46,536 nucleotides of DNA from an uncultured Bacteroidales bacterium (GTDB taxonomy: Bacteria; Bacteroidota; Bacteroidia; Bacteroidales; UBA932), in the NCBI GenBank assembly GCA_944326355.1, contig CALVDO010000019.1, positions 1 to 46,536 on the forward strand. Direction: 5' to 3'. Positions 8,249-17,100 of this stretch are shown piece by piece. Below the pieces are notes generated by a model. That model worked only from the letters and a program-made list of their open reading frames with translations. It ran no database searches and was not told the DNA's origin. Positions within the stretch are counted from its first letter, which is position 1. Each line of letters opens with the position of its first letter. Made by a program: the position numbers and the translations under genes.

Positions 8249-8256
8249 TATCTTTG
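8249..8256 (+). promoter_or_regulatory. -7 box of the ftsX promoter
   Basis: TATCTTTG, a perfect -7 box, 18 nt before the ATG at 8275. It lies 22 bp from the oppositely directed -7 box of the GT5 gene, so the two promoters share their upstream DNA. It also argues for the 8275 start over the longer open frame that begins at 7744. Confidence 0.7.
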
Positions 8257-8274
8257 AGCCCGATTGGAAATGAT

Positions 8275-9153
8275 ATGGCAAAAGGGGAAAAAGGAACAGT
8301 GAGAAGAAGGATAGCCAATGCGTACGTCTCATCCGTCATAAGCATCAGTCTCGTTCTGCTGCTCGTGGGTGTGGCGGCGCTCATGCTTGTCAACGCCAGA
8401 TCGGTCTCCGACTACTTCAGGGAGAACATGCGTGTCTCCGTGATGCTGAAGACGGACGTCTCGGACCGGGAGGCGGCGGTGTTCCAGTCCGAGCTTGAGG
8501 AACTTCCTTTCATCCGCAGCACTGAGTACATCTCAAGGGAGCGCGGCATGGAGGAGATGTCCGCCCTTCTCGGGGAGGACTTCCTTCAGGTCTTCGACGT
8601 CGCTCCGATACCTGTGTCGATAGACCTTACGCTTCAGGCGGAGTATGTGTCGGTGGACAGTCTGGACATGGTTCGGGCGTCGGTCGCCTCCTTTCCGGTC
8701 GTGGACGAGGTCATCTGCCAGCGTTCGCTCGTGGAGACGCTCAACGCCAATCTGAGCAAGATCTCCTCGGTTCTGGTGGTATTCATGGCCCTGCTCCTGT
8801 TCATTTCTTTTGTCTTGATCAACAATACAGTGAGACTCAGTGTCTTCGACCGCAGATTCTCGATCCATACGATGAAGATGGTAGGAGCGACGAGATCGTT
8901 CATAAGGGCTCCGTTCCTCGTGAGTTCCCTGTTTCAGGGAATTTTCTCGGCCATTTTGGCCATCATCATGCTTCTGGCGATTCTTTTCGTGATACGCAGC
9001 GAGTTCGTGCAGCTTTTCGAGATATTCAGCCTGGAGCTTCTGCTCGTCGTAATGGGGGTGGTGACGGCTGCCGGAGTGCTGATCTGCGTGGGAAGCACAT
9101 GGTTCGTGGTGAACAGGCTGATCTCTCTGGACAAGGATGAACTTTATTTCTGA
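8275..9153 (+). CDS. ftsX: Cell division ABC transporter permease FtsX
   Basis: 292-aa FtsX. With FtsE it forms the divisome ABC complex that activates peptidoglycan hydrolases. TM1 is at about 17-40 (SLVLLLVGVAALMLV), then a periplasmic domain (ENMRVSVMLKTDV...ISRERGMEEM), then three C-terminal TM helices with the FtsX-family NNTVRLSVFDRRFSIHTMKMVGAT segment. The frame is open back to 7744, but that part is antisense to the GT5 gene, and the -7 box at 8249-8256 plus the family length place the start at 8275. It heads the ftsX-DUF3098-uppP group typical of Bacteroidetes. Confidence 0.92.
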   Translation: MAKGEKGTVRRRIANAYVSSVISISLVLLLVGVAALMLVNARSVSDYFRENMRVSVMLKTDVSDREAAVFQSELEELPFIRSTEYISRERGMEEMSALLGEDFLQVFDVAPIPVSIDLTLQAEYVSVDSLDMVRASVASFPVVDEVICQRSLVETLNANLSKISSVLVVFMALLLFISFVLINNTVRLSVFDRRFSIHTMKMVGATRSFIRAPFLVSSLFQGIFSAILAIIMLLAILFVIRSEFVQLFEIFSLELLLVVMGVVTAAGVLICVGSTWFVVNRLISLDKDELYF

Positions 9154-9184
9154 ACAGGCGGCCCGCCGCTGAAAATGAATTGAT

Positions 9185-9472
9185 ATGATGACAGAATACG
9201 ATAAACTCAAATCCGGAAGAAACGCGTCTGAGAATGACGCTGATGCCGGAAAGATGGCGATGACCGCGAAAGGGCTGAGACTTCTTCTCGCCGGAATCAT
9301 CGTCATGGCCGCAGGCTACATCCTGATGACGGGCGGAGGCAGCGACGATCCGCAGGTGTTCAATTACGCCATGTTCGACTTCAGACGGCTTGTGGCGGCC
9401 CCGGTGGTGATCATAGCCGGTATACTTACGGTGATAGTGGGAATAATGGGAAATTTTGACACAAAGAAGTGA
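9185..9472 (+). CDS. DUF3098 small membrane protein
   Basis: 95-aa protein with a polar N-terminus (1-28) and two hydrophobic helices: one at about 33-49 (LRLLLAGIIVMAAGYIL) and one at about 71-89. The loop between them holds the family motif GGGSDDPQVFN. DUF3098 proteins are found between ftsX and uppP across Bacteroidetes and have no known function; the constant position suggests an envelope or division role. ATG codons at 9185 and 9188 are both possible starts. The gap to uppP is 1 nt. Confidence 0.85.
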   Translation: MMTEYDKLKSGRNASENDADAGKMAMTAKGLRLLLAGIIVMAAGYILMTGGGSDDPQVFNYAMFDFRRLVAAPVVIIAGILTVIVGIMGNFDTKK

Positions 9473-9473
9473 T

Positions 9474-10283
9474 ATGGAATGGTTTGAAGCCATAATTCTC
9501 GGTCTGGTGCAGGGCCTGACTGAATTTCTGCCCGTGAGCAGCAGCGGACATCTTGTCATAGGTCGTGAGCTCCTCGGCATAGAGGAGTCGGGGGATCTCG
9601 TGTTTGAAGTGACGGTTCATGCCGCCACCGTGCTCAGCACGATCGTGGTGTTCCGACATCAGATATGGAGTCTGCTGAAAGGTCTGTTCAAGTTCCGTTA
9701 CAATGACGAGACTGACTACATATTGAAGATATGTGTGTCGATGATACCGGTGTTCATCGTCGGGGTCTTCTTCAAGACTCAGGTCGAAGGGCTGTTCGAG
9801 TCCATTTTCGTGGTCGGCGTTGCCCTCGTCATGACAGCCGTTCTGCTTTTCTTCTCAGACATGGCCTCTCGTCCGGGAAGACCGTCTCTTGCGCCGGCTT
9901 CGGAAGCGCGCAACGGCATCTCGTATTGGCAGGCCTTCGCCGTCGGCCTCGGACAGGCCTTCGCCGTCGTTCCCGGACTCTCCCGTTCCGGGACCACCAT
10001 TTCCGTCGGGCTCATCTGCGGAGTGAAGAGGAACGTCATGGCGCAGTTCTCGTTTCTCATGGTGCTCGTTCCGATTCTCGGGGAGACTTTCCTTCAGATT
10101 GTCGGCGGCGAGATGGTTGAGTCTTCGGTCGGGGTGCTGCCGCTTGCTCTCGGCTTTCTTTCGGCCTTCCTTTCCGGTCTTTTCGCATGTAAGGTGATGA
10201 TCGCTCTCGTGAAGAAGGCGAAGCTCTCATGGTTTGCGCTCTACTGCGCTGTGGTTGCGCTGCTCATCTTCATCTTCGGTTAG
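9474..10283 (+). CDS. uppP: Undecaprenyl-diphosphate phosphatase
   Basis: 269-aa integral membrane BacA/UppP that dephosphorylates undecaprenyl pyrophosphate to recycle the lipid carrier for peptidoglycan, and confers some bacitracin resistance. The two catalytic repeats are clear: LVQGLTEFLPVSSSGHL (Q13, E17, S22-S24, H26) and VPGLSRSGTTISVG in the second half. An open frame extends 18 nt upstream, but the family N-terminus MEWFEAIILG and the 1-nt spacing from the DUF3098 stop favour 9474. Confidence 0.95.
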   Translation: MEWFEAIILGLVQGLTEFLPVSSSGHLVIGRELLGIEESGDLVFEVTVHAATVLSTIVVFRHQIWSLLKGLFKFRYNDETDYILKICVSMIPVFIVGVFFKTQVEGLFESIFVVGVALVMTAVLLFFSDMASRPGRPSLAPASEARNGISYWQAFAVGLGQAFAVVPGLSRSGTTISVGLICGVKRNVMAQFSFLMVLVPILGETFLQIVGGEMVESSVGVLPLALGFLSAFLSGLFACKVMIALVKKAKLSWFALYCAVVALLIFIFG

Positions 10284-10301
10284 CCGCTCCGTTGCAGGGC
10301 T

Positions 10302-11054
10302 ATGGAAAACCGCCGTACTCTGAACTGGTTTGTCGCTGATGTCCATCTGGGGCTTCAGGTCTGCGATCCTGCCGACAGGGAAGCCAGATTTGTCGGCTTT
10401 CTGCGATCGATACCGGCGGACAGGACCGAGGCTCTGTATCTTCTCGGGGACGTGTGGGACTTCTGGTATGAATACCGCGATGTGGTGCCGAAGGGCTATG
10501 TCCGCGTCTTCTCCGCGCTGGCGGATCTGATGGACGGGGGCGTCAAGGTGTATTTCTTTCAGGGGAATCACGACGTATGGACCTACTCCTATTTTGAAGA
10601 GCTGGGGATGAAGCGTCTTGTGCAGCCTGCCCTCGTCAGCATCGGGGACAAGGTGTTCTGTCTCGGCCACGGTGACGGTCTCGGTCCGGTGCCGGCCGGC
10701 TACAGATTCCTGCGTGCGGTTTTCCATTGCAGGGCGCTTCAGGTCCTCTTCAGCATGCTCCATCCGTCTCTCGCCTTCAGGCTGGGGAACTCGTGGTCAA
10801 GACACAACAGGCTCGCGAGAAGGGAGGAATATGTCTATCGGGGAGCTGAGGAGCCGCTGACGATATTTGCTGAGAAATATTCGCAGGAGCATCATGTGGA
10901 CTATTTCATATTCGGACATTATCATTCCGGAATCAGCATGAGGCTGAGTACCGGCGCCGAGCTTTTTGTCCTCAAGGACTGGATAGAGTCGTCGCCCTAT
11001 CTGTATTTCGACGGGATCTCTGTCACAGGAGGATATTTCCAGAAGAGCGAATAG
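10302..11054 (+). CDS. lpxH: UDP-2,3-diacylglucosamine diphosphatase, LpxH-like
   Basis: 250-aa calcineurin-fold metallophosphoesterase. Metal-ligand motifs in order: ADVHLG (D13, H15), LLGDVWDFW, GNHD, GHGDG and GHYH. This set and the length fit LpxH, which hydrolyses UDP-2,3-diacylglucosamine to lipid X in lipid A synthesis at the inner-membrane surface. It follows uppP by 18 nt, probably in the same transcript. Its last 58 nt overlap the end of the convergent DUF4294 gene. A related UDP-sugar phosphoesterase is the alternative. Confidence 0.85.
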   Translation: MENRRTLNWFVADVHLGLQVCDPADREARFVGFLRSIPADRTEALYLLGDVWDFWYEYRDVVPKGYVRVFSALADLMDGGVKVYFFQGNHDVWTYSYFEELGMKRLVQPALVSIGDKVFCLGHGDGLGPVPAGYRFLRAVFHCRALQVLFSMLHPSLAFRLGNSWSRHNRLARREEYVYRGAEEPLTIFAEKYSQEHHVDYFIFGHYHSGISMRLSTGAELFVLKDWIESSPYLYFDGISVTGGYFQKSE

Positions 11055-11695
11055 TACAGCCCCTCGAATTCGCCGTTCTCCCATTTCCGGACGAGCTCTT
11101 CCAGCGGCTCGTCTTCTCCTTCCGGGTCGTAGGGCTTCTTGAGGTCTGTCCCGAACATCCTGGCTATCCCCTGCCAGAATCCGGCGGCCATTCCGTTCTT
11201 ATAGTCGCGTATAATGTTATAGGAAGATTTGCCCACTTCTCTGTCTATGAGCTTCATGAGCATCGCGCCCTGTGATACAGTCAGGTTGCGCATCGGCTTT
11301 TCGAACATATCGAAGAGCTCTTTCTGCATCCGGCTGATGTATCTGTCCCTCTTGCCTCTGACAAGATTGTCTGCGGCTATGGTGCTGTCGACTTCCTCGA
11401 CGAGCTTCCTCGCGACGAGGGCGTAAGGATAGGTCTTGGCGAAATTGTGGACGAGGCGGTAGTATCTTCTCCATTCCCTGCCTTTCTGCTTCGGCATCTT
11501 TTCGTACACTCTTGCCGCAGGAAGTGTGCCGAGATATATCGTGTCCTTTCCTTCGGTGACATACCGCATGACCTCATCGCCGCGCCTTGCGGACGGCTGT
11601 GCATAGGCGTCCGCCCCCTGGATGCAGGAGAGGAAGCCCGCTGAGAGAACGCAGCAGATGGCTGTGAGAAGGTAAGATCTTTTCGTCCGGTTCAT
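10997..11695 (-). CDS. DUF4294 family exported protein
   Basis: 232-aa protein when started at 11695. The start chosen gives a signal peptide (MNRTKRSYLLTAICCVLSAGFLSC, possible lipobox) and lies 60 nt below the -7 box at 11755-11762; the frame is open to 11809 but that start precedes the probable transcription start. The DUF4294 pattern is visible: DTIYLGTLPAARVYEKMP, WRRYYRLVHNFAKTYPYALVA, KLIDREVGKSSYNIIRDYKNG and the FWQGIARMFGTDLKKPYD end. The family is Bacteroidetes-specific and uncharacterised. The 3' end overlaps lpxH antisense. Confidence 0.82.
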   Translation of the reverse strand: MNRTKRSYLLTAICCVLSAGFLSCIQGADAYAQPSARRGDEVMRYVTEGKDTIYLGTLPAARVYEKMPKQKGREWRRYYRLVHNFAKTYPYALVARKLVEEVDSTIAADNLVRGKRDRYISRMQKELFDMFEKPMRNLTVSQGAMLMKLIDREVGKSSYNIIRDYKNGMAAGFWQGIARMFGTDLKKPYDPEGEDEPLEELVRKWENGEFEGLYYSLFWKYPPVTEIPSKYR

Positions 11696-11754
11696 ATTGA
11701 GTGTCACGACTTTTTTGTCCGCTTGGCCTGTTCCGGCTCTGCGAAGCAGCGGCT

Positions 11755-11762
11755 CAAAGATA
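11755..11762 (-). promoter_or_regulatory. -7 box of the DUF4294 gene promoter
   Basis: TATCTTTG on the minus strand, a perfect TAnnTTTG box; no clear -33 TTTG. It fixes the DUF4294 start as the ATG at 11695. Confidence 0.6.
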
Positions 11763-11837
11763 CGCAATAATCCCGTTCCCGGTGCATCTTCCTCATTTTT
11801 ATGCCTCATCTCCTCTGTCCCTGCCGTAGTTTCAGCC

Positions 11838-14132
11838 TTATTCGATCACGATCCGTATTGAAAGCGAGCTGCCTTCGGCATCGACGACGGTAAGGATGTG
11901 CTCTCCGGGGGGCGGGTCGACTGTCATCCTGTGGATGAACTCGGTCTCTCCCAGATAGCTGCCGTCAAGATGCCAGTACACTTTCGTCTGCGGATTGCTG
12001 TGGGCGAGGCGGCATGTCACTCCTCTGCGCTTTCCGTCGAGCTGGACGGGGACGCTTATGCGGCTTCCGTTTTCCGGATAAATGAATTCCATCGGGACGC
12101 TTCCGCCTCCGGCAGAGACTGATCCCGGCATGACTGGAGGCAGAGGCCTGTATTCAGGGTGATGCTGCCGATAGTACCATTCCATTGCTGGCGGCAGCAG
12201 AAACATGTTGACTGTCACTGCCCCCGTGGCTCCGGCGGCCGTGCGGTGGCGGCGGTCGGCCGTGAGAGTCACCGGCCGGTGGTAGGGGCATGGAGAGCTG
12301 CGCAGGGCGGCCTGTGGCAGAAAGAGGGTGTCGGCGTCATCGCAATATGGACCTCTCAGATGTCCGGAGGCAGTGCAGACCTCCGCCTCAACATATTCGC
12401 CGAAGACCGGTTCTTCAAACCAGCCTGTCGGCGGCAGTATGTTGAACAGGTCGAACATCACCGGGCCTGCAGTCTTAGCTCCGACAAGTCCGGGCATTCC
12501 CTCTCCGTCGGCGTTCCCCGCCCATACCCCGACGGCATATTCTGGAGTCACTCCCACCGCCCACGCGTCTCTGAATCCGTAGCTTGTCCCGGTCTTCCAC
12601 GCGACTCTGCGGACTGAAGACAGCATTCTCCAGTCTATTTCATCCGGGCGGTTGACTTCTTTCAGCGCATCCATAGTCCACCACAGCGCCTCCCTGTCTC
12701 TGAGCGGGAATCCCTCCACGACTTCGGCTTTCTGAAGGGCTGCGGCCATCTTCGCGTAGACTGCCGTAATCTCCGCCGGCTTCCCCTCTGCTCCTCCGAG
12801 TATAAGTGAGAGTCCGTATTCGTCTGCACCTCTGTCAAGCGTGGTCATGCCGGCATCCCGCAGCAGTTCCAGAAACTTTGCTGTCCCGTATTCTCTCAGG
12901 CCGTGGACGGCAGGCACGTTGAGAGATCTTGCCAGTGCCTGGGAAGCGGGGACCGCTCCATAGAACTGAAGATCGAAGTTCTGCGGAGAGAATCCGTTGA
13001 TGTTCACGGGAATGTCGGGCATGAGCGTATTCGGAAGGATTTTGCCTTCCTGAAGCATTGCGCAGTAGAGAATGGGCTTGAGGATGCTGCCGGTGCTTCT
13101 CGGCGACTGCAGAATGTCCACCTGCGATCCTTCGCGGCCTGAGCCGTATCCCGTGTTGCCGCAGTAGACGAGGTATTTTCCCGTGCGGACATCAATCACA
13201 GCCGCAGCGAGATCGCTGATCCCTCTTGCGGCGAATTCTCTGTTCCATCTGTCGAGTATGTCTTCCGCTCTTTTCTGAAGAGAAAGGTCTATATCAGTGA
13301 CTATCGTCCTCCCGTCCTCTGAGTGAAGCCTGTCCAAGAGATGGGGGGCATGTCGGGGCAGAGGCAGCGGCCGGTCCGGGAGAGGCTCGTCACAGGCGAG
13401 CTCCATTGTGGCGGAGTCTATTTTCCCTCGCGCTTCAAGTTTGTGCAGCAGCCTGTTCCTCTTTTTGAGGAGAAGCTCTCTGTTCTTTCCGGGATGGATC
13501 ATTGAAGGAGAGTTTGGCAGGACGGCAAGAGTGGCTGCCTCTCCCCATGAGAGGTCGGAAGCGGGCTTTCCGAAATATCTCCATGCGGCAGCCTCAAGCC
13601 CTACGACATTGCCTCCGAAGGGTGCGTGAGCCGCATACATGGCCAGAATCTCGTCCTTGCTGCACCTCGCCTCAAGCCTTGTGGCGAGGACGCATTCGGT
13701 GAGTTTCTGGCGGATTGTCCTTTCCCTCTGTCTGGAAATCCGTATGACCTGCATGGTGATGGTGCTGCCTCCGCTCACCACGTGTCCTGCCGAGACATTT
13801 CTTGCGGCTGCCTTGACGAGCGACACGGGATTGACCCCAGGATGGAACCGGAACCACCTGTCCTCAAATTCAGTTATGGCCACGGCGAATTTCTCGGGGA
13901 CAGAGTCGGACGGAGGGAATCTCCATTGCCCGTCTTCGGCTATACGTGCCCCCAGCAGATCTCCGTTCCTGTCGGTAACGACGGTCGAATAGCATGTCCC
14001 CTCGAACAGGTCTCGGGGCAGGCAGAACAGATAGAAGATGAGGGCTGCCGAGGCGAGGCTGCCGCAGACCGCTGCTATCCGTCTGTCCCGACGCGCATTC
14101 TTCCCTCTTCCGCTTTCTCCCTTTCCTCTCAT
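11838..14132 (-). CDS. pbpC: Penicillin-binding protein 1C (glycosyltransferase/transpeptidase)
   Basis: 764-aa bifunctional PBP1C. An N-terminal membrane anchor (about 20-40) is followed by the GT51 transglycosylase domain (EFEDRWFRFHPGV with the catalytic Glu, then GGSTITMQ). The transpeptidase domain has STGSILKP (SxxK), SLN (SxN) and WKTGTSYG (KTG), and a C-terminal BiPBP_C domain starts near PENGSRISVPV. All catalytic motifs are intact. The start overlaps the alpha-2-macroglobulin stop (ATGA), the classic pairing in which the macroglobulin protects the periplasm while PBP1C repairs the wall. Confidence 0.95.
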   Translation of the reverse strand: MRGKGESGRGKNARRDRRIAAVCGSLASAALIFYLFCLPRDLFEGTCYSTVVTDRNGDLLGARIAEDGQWRFPPSDSVPEKFAVAITEFEDRWFRFHPGVNPVSLVKAAARNVSAGHVVSGGSTITMQVIRISRQRERTIRQKLTECVLATRLEARCSKDEILAMYAAHAPFGGNVVGLEAAAWRYFGKPASDLSWGEAATLAVLPNSPSMIHPGKNRELLLKKRNRLLHKLEARGKIDSATMELACDEPLPDRPLPLPRHAPHLLDRLHSEDGRTIVTDIDLSLQKRAEDILDRWNREFAARGISDLAAAVIDVRTGKYLVYCGNTGYGSGREGSQVDILQSPRSTGSILKPILYCAMLQEGKILPNTLMPDIPVNINGFSPQNFDLQFYGAVPASQALARSLNVPAVHGLREYGTAKFLELLRDAGMTTLDRGADEYGLSLILGGAEGKPAEITAVYAKMAAALQKAEVVEGFPLRDREALWWTMDALKEVNRPDEIDWRMLSSVRRVAWKTGTSYGFRDAWAVGVTPEYAVGVWAGNADGEGMPGLVGAKTAGPVMFDLFNILPPTGWFEEPVFGEYVEAEVCTASGHLRGPYCDDADTLFLPQAALRSSPCPYHRPVTLTADRRHRTAAGATGAVTVNMFLLPPAMEWYYRQHHPEYRPLPPVMPGSVSAGGGSVPMEFIYPENGSRISVPVQLDGKRRGVTCRLAHSNPQTKVYWHLDGSYLGETEFIHRMTVDPPPGEHILTVVDAEGSSLSIRIVIE

Positions 14133-17100
14133 CTGGTCACTTTCACGCTTCCTGATGCGGTTCTCGCGTTTACTGACGGGTCGTACATCTGCTCACACGA
14201 TATTGACGGCAGGAGATAGGTGCCTTCGTATGCCGCCCTCAGCCTCAGGGTGAATGTCTTTTTTGTACCCTTGTCGAGGTCGAAATATATCATCACCCGG
14301 TCGTCACGGATGTCCATTGATATATATGGATCAGATGCGGCCGGCACATGCGCCCCAGGCGCCATGCTCGCTGCCGAGATGAGGCGCTCGTTGAATATTT
14401 CCCATCCGGAAGGCAGAATGAACGTGAGCGCGAGGCTTCTGCAGTCTGAGGTGCCGGATATGTTGGATACCGACACGGCGGCCAGAAAGTCCGTTCCCTG
14501 ACGAAGATTGACCGGAGATATCGGACTGCCTTCAAGGTCGCTCCATGACACCGCGACATCCAGTCCGGAGGACGAGGCTTCTGTGCGGACACCGGCTTCA
14601 TGTCTTATGCGCGTGGACAGGACGGCATACAGGGCGCCTTCCGAGAGATTCTTCACTGTGACTCCTCCCGCCGTGGCGTCAGGCTCAACACGGCAGACTG
14701 CCGCAGCCTCTCTGACTTGCACAGGCCCGGAGGCCCCGGCCTCGGTTATCTCCGCCTCGATCACTCCCGTGCCGATCATTCCGGCGAGCCTTCCCATGGC
14801 GACGGCAGTGAATGCCGCGGTCTGGGTGGTGAACCAGCCTGATGAGGCCGCCGCTTCAGATAGTTCTTCGGCCAGCGGCAGCGCTCCTCCCATGTCTCCG
14901 ATGAGAGCCAGAGTCTCGAGGATCATGGCCTTGTCTCTCATCGGTGATCCGTAGGTTGCGGTAGAGAAGCCGTATGGCGCCACTTCGGTCTTGAGTCCGG
15001 CGACCATTTCCTTTGCCGTCTCCTTTTTGCCGGAGAGTGCGTATGCGGCGGCGAGTCTCCACCTCGCCTGAACCGAAGTCATCCCGGATTCCTTGAGTCT
15101 GTTCATCGCGCCGGTCTCCGGAGAGGACGCGAGAGCCAGCGTATAGAGCCTGTAGGCCTGCACAAGATCGCTCAGTCCTCTGTCTGTGGTCTCACGCCAG
15201 TTCCTGACGCATCTGCGCTGGAAGTTTCTCCATGCTGCGAACACGCCGTCGTTCACTTCATAGCCTCTGTTCCTTGCCAGAGTCATGAAGTGTCCTGCCA
15301 TCGAGCTTACCCATTCGTCTGCGGACGCGCCGCCCGGCCAGCAGGTGAAGCCCCCGTCGGGAAGCTGCCTGCCGTAAAGCTCGTCAAGGAGCTGCGGCAC
15401 AAGTTTTTCCGCGTTGCGTCCATTCTCTTCGGAGAGCTGGTCGAGGATGGCGAGAACTGTCATCCCTCTCGCGGAGATCTGTTCGGTGCAGCTGTGCGCG
15501 TATCTTGCGGCGAAGTCGAAGCAGGAGTTGAAATCCAGGGCCGGGAATCCGGCGATTTCCAGGGCTGCGGAATTTTCTCCGTCCGCCTTGAACGGAGCCC
15601 AGGAGAACGTGCGGCTGTCTCCTGCGCCTATCATGGACCTCTGCAGGTCGGTCACGACCGGGTTGGGATTGCGCACAGGCACGGACACCGTTTCCTCGGC
15701 CACATATCCCGCTCCCTCGGCCTTTACCGTCACTTTCGCCGTACCCTCAGAATCATGAGAGGCGATAAGCCTGAATCTCACGAGAGAATCTCCCGGGGCG
15801 GTGAATTTTATGGATTGCGTCTTTGCACCGTCGATTTTAGCCGCACCTTCCGCGCTTACTGACACAGTGACGTCCCTCACGCCTTCCTCCATCGCAAACA
15901 CGTTGACGGGGAGTACCGTCACGTCTCCCTGAGACAAAGTCCTCGGAAGAGTAGGGAGAACCATGAGCGGAGTCTTCACCGGAACGGTCTTTTCCGCGTT
16001 TCCGTAGGCCCCGTCCCTGCCTGCCACAAGCATCACTCTCACAGAACCGACATACATCGGAAGCGTCACTTTGTGGACATTCTCTCTTCCGCTCAGAGTG
16101 AACGGTCCGAGAAACTTCACCACAGGATTGAACCTGTTGTCCTGCTTTGCGTCCCGGCTGACGGTCTGGTCGCCGCCGATCGCCGCGAGCGGAGAGAAGC
16201 GGCCTCCAAAGGCTCCGACGAAATCATCATAGAGATCCCAAGTCTTTATTCCGAGAGCCTCCTTCGCATACATTTCAGACCACGGGTCCGGCGTCTTGAA
16301 CGCGGTAAGGTCAAGCAGTCCCTCGTCCACGATTGCCAGAGTGTATGTCATCTTTTTCCCGTCCTTTTCCCTTACCCTGATGCTGAATTCCTCCAGAGGC
16401 CGGACGGAATCAGGCATGATGATTTCGGGATTCAGATGGGACCCGCCGTCCGACACCGACACCGGCTGCACTCCGTACATCCTGAGAGGCAGGTCGTTGT
16501 CTGTGTTCCCGTGCTTCTGCAGCAGGGCAATGTAGACATAGAGGTTAGGGCTCATCTCCTCAGTGACCGTGAAGCGGAAAGGAGTGTCTCCCTCTCCGGA
16601 AGTCTTCACCCAGGCGCGGGACAGCACTCTGCTGCCGTTCTCGAGCGACACGAGAGCCAGCCCGTCCTTCGCAGCCGGGATGAATACCGTGGCTGTCTCT
16701 CCGACGGCGTACTCCTTCTTGTCGGTCGAGAAGGTGAGCATGGTGACGGCGCTCGGGTCCCTCTTGTCCGATCTTCCCCTGTATGCGGGCCAGTCTGCAG
16801 TGAATATGCCTCCAGATGCGTGACCGCTGTCCATATCTTTGACATAGATGAGAAAACGCCCCCAGTCAGGATAGTCGAGCCTGAACGGTATCATGTGGGG
16901 CTTGCCGTCTGACGTGAAGCTGCCGGAGATGAAAGGCTCAGTTGCAGTGCCGTTGACATAGGAGTCGAGCTTTTCCGCCCCGCTTTCCCACCACCAGCTC
17001 CAGTCGAGCCTGTATATGCGGTATTCAATCCTGTGTCCCTTGACCGGCGTTCCTTCGGCGTCAGCAACGACTGCGGCAAAGCTGTGGTCAGTGTCGGTCT

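Noticed and set aside
7744..8274. Long upstream extension of the ftsX frame (469-aa version)
   Set aside because: The extension is antisense to the GT5 gene, has no FtsX homology, and lies upstream of the -7 box; the ATG at 8275 gives a normal-length FtsX.
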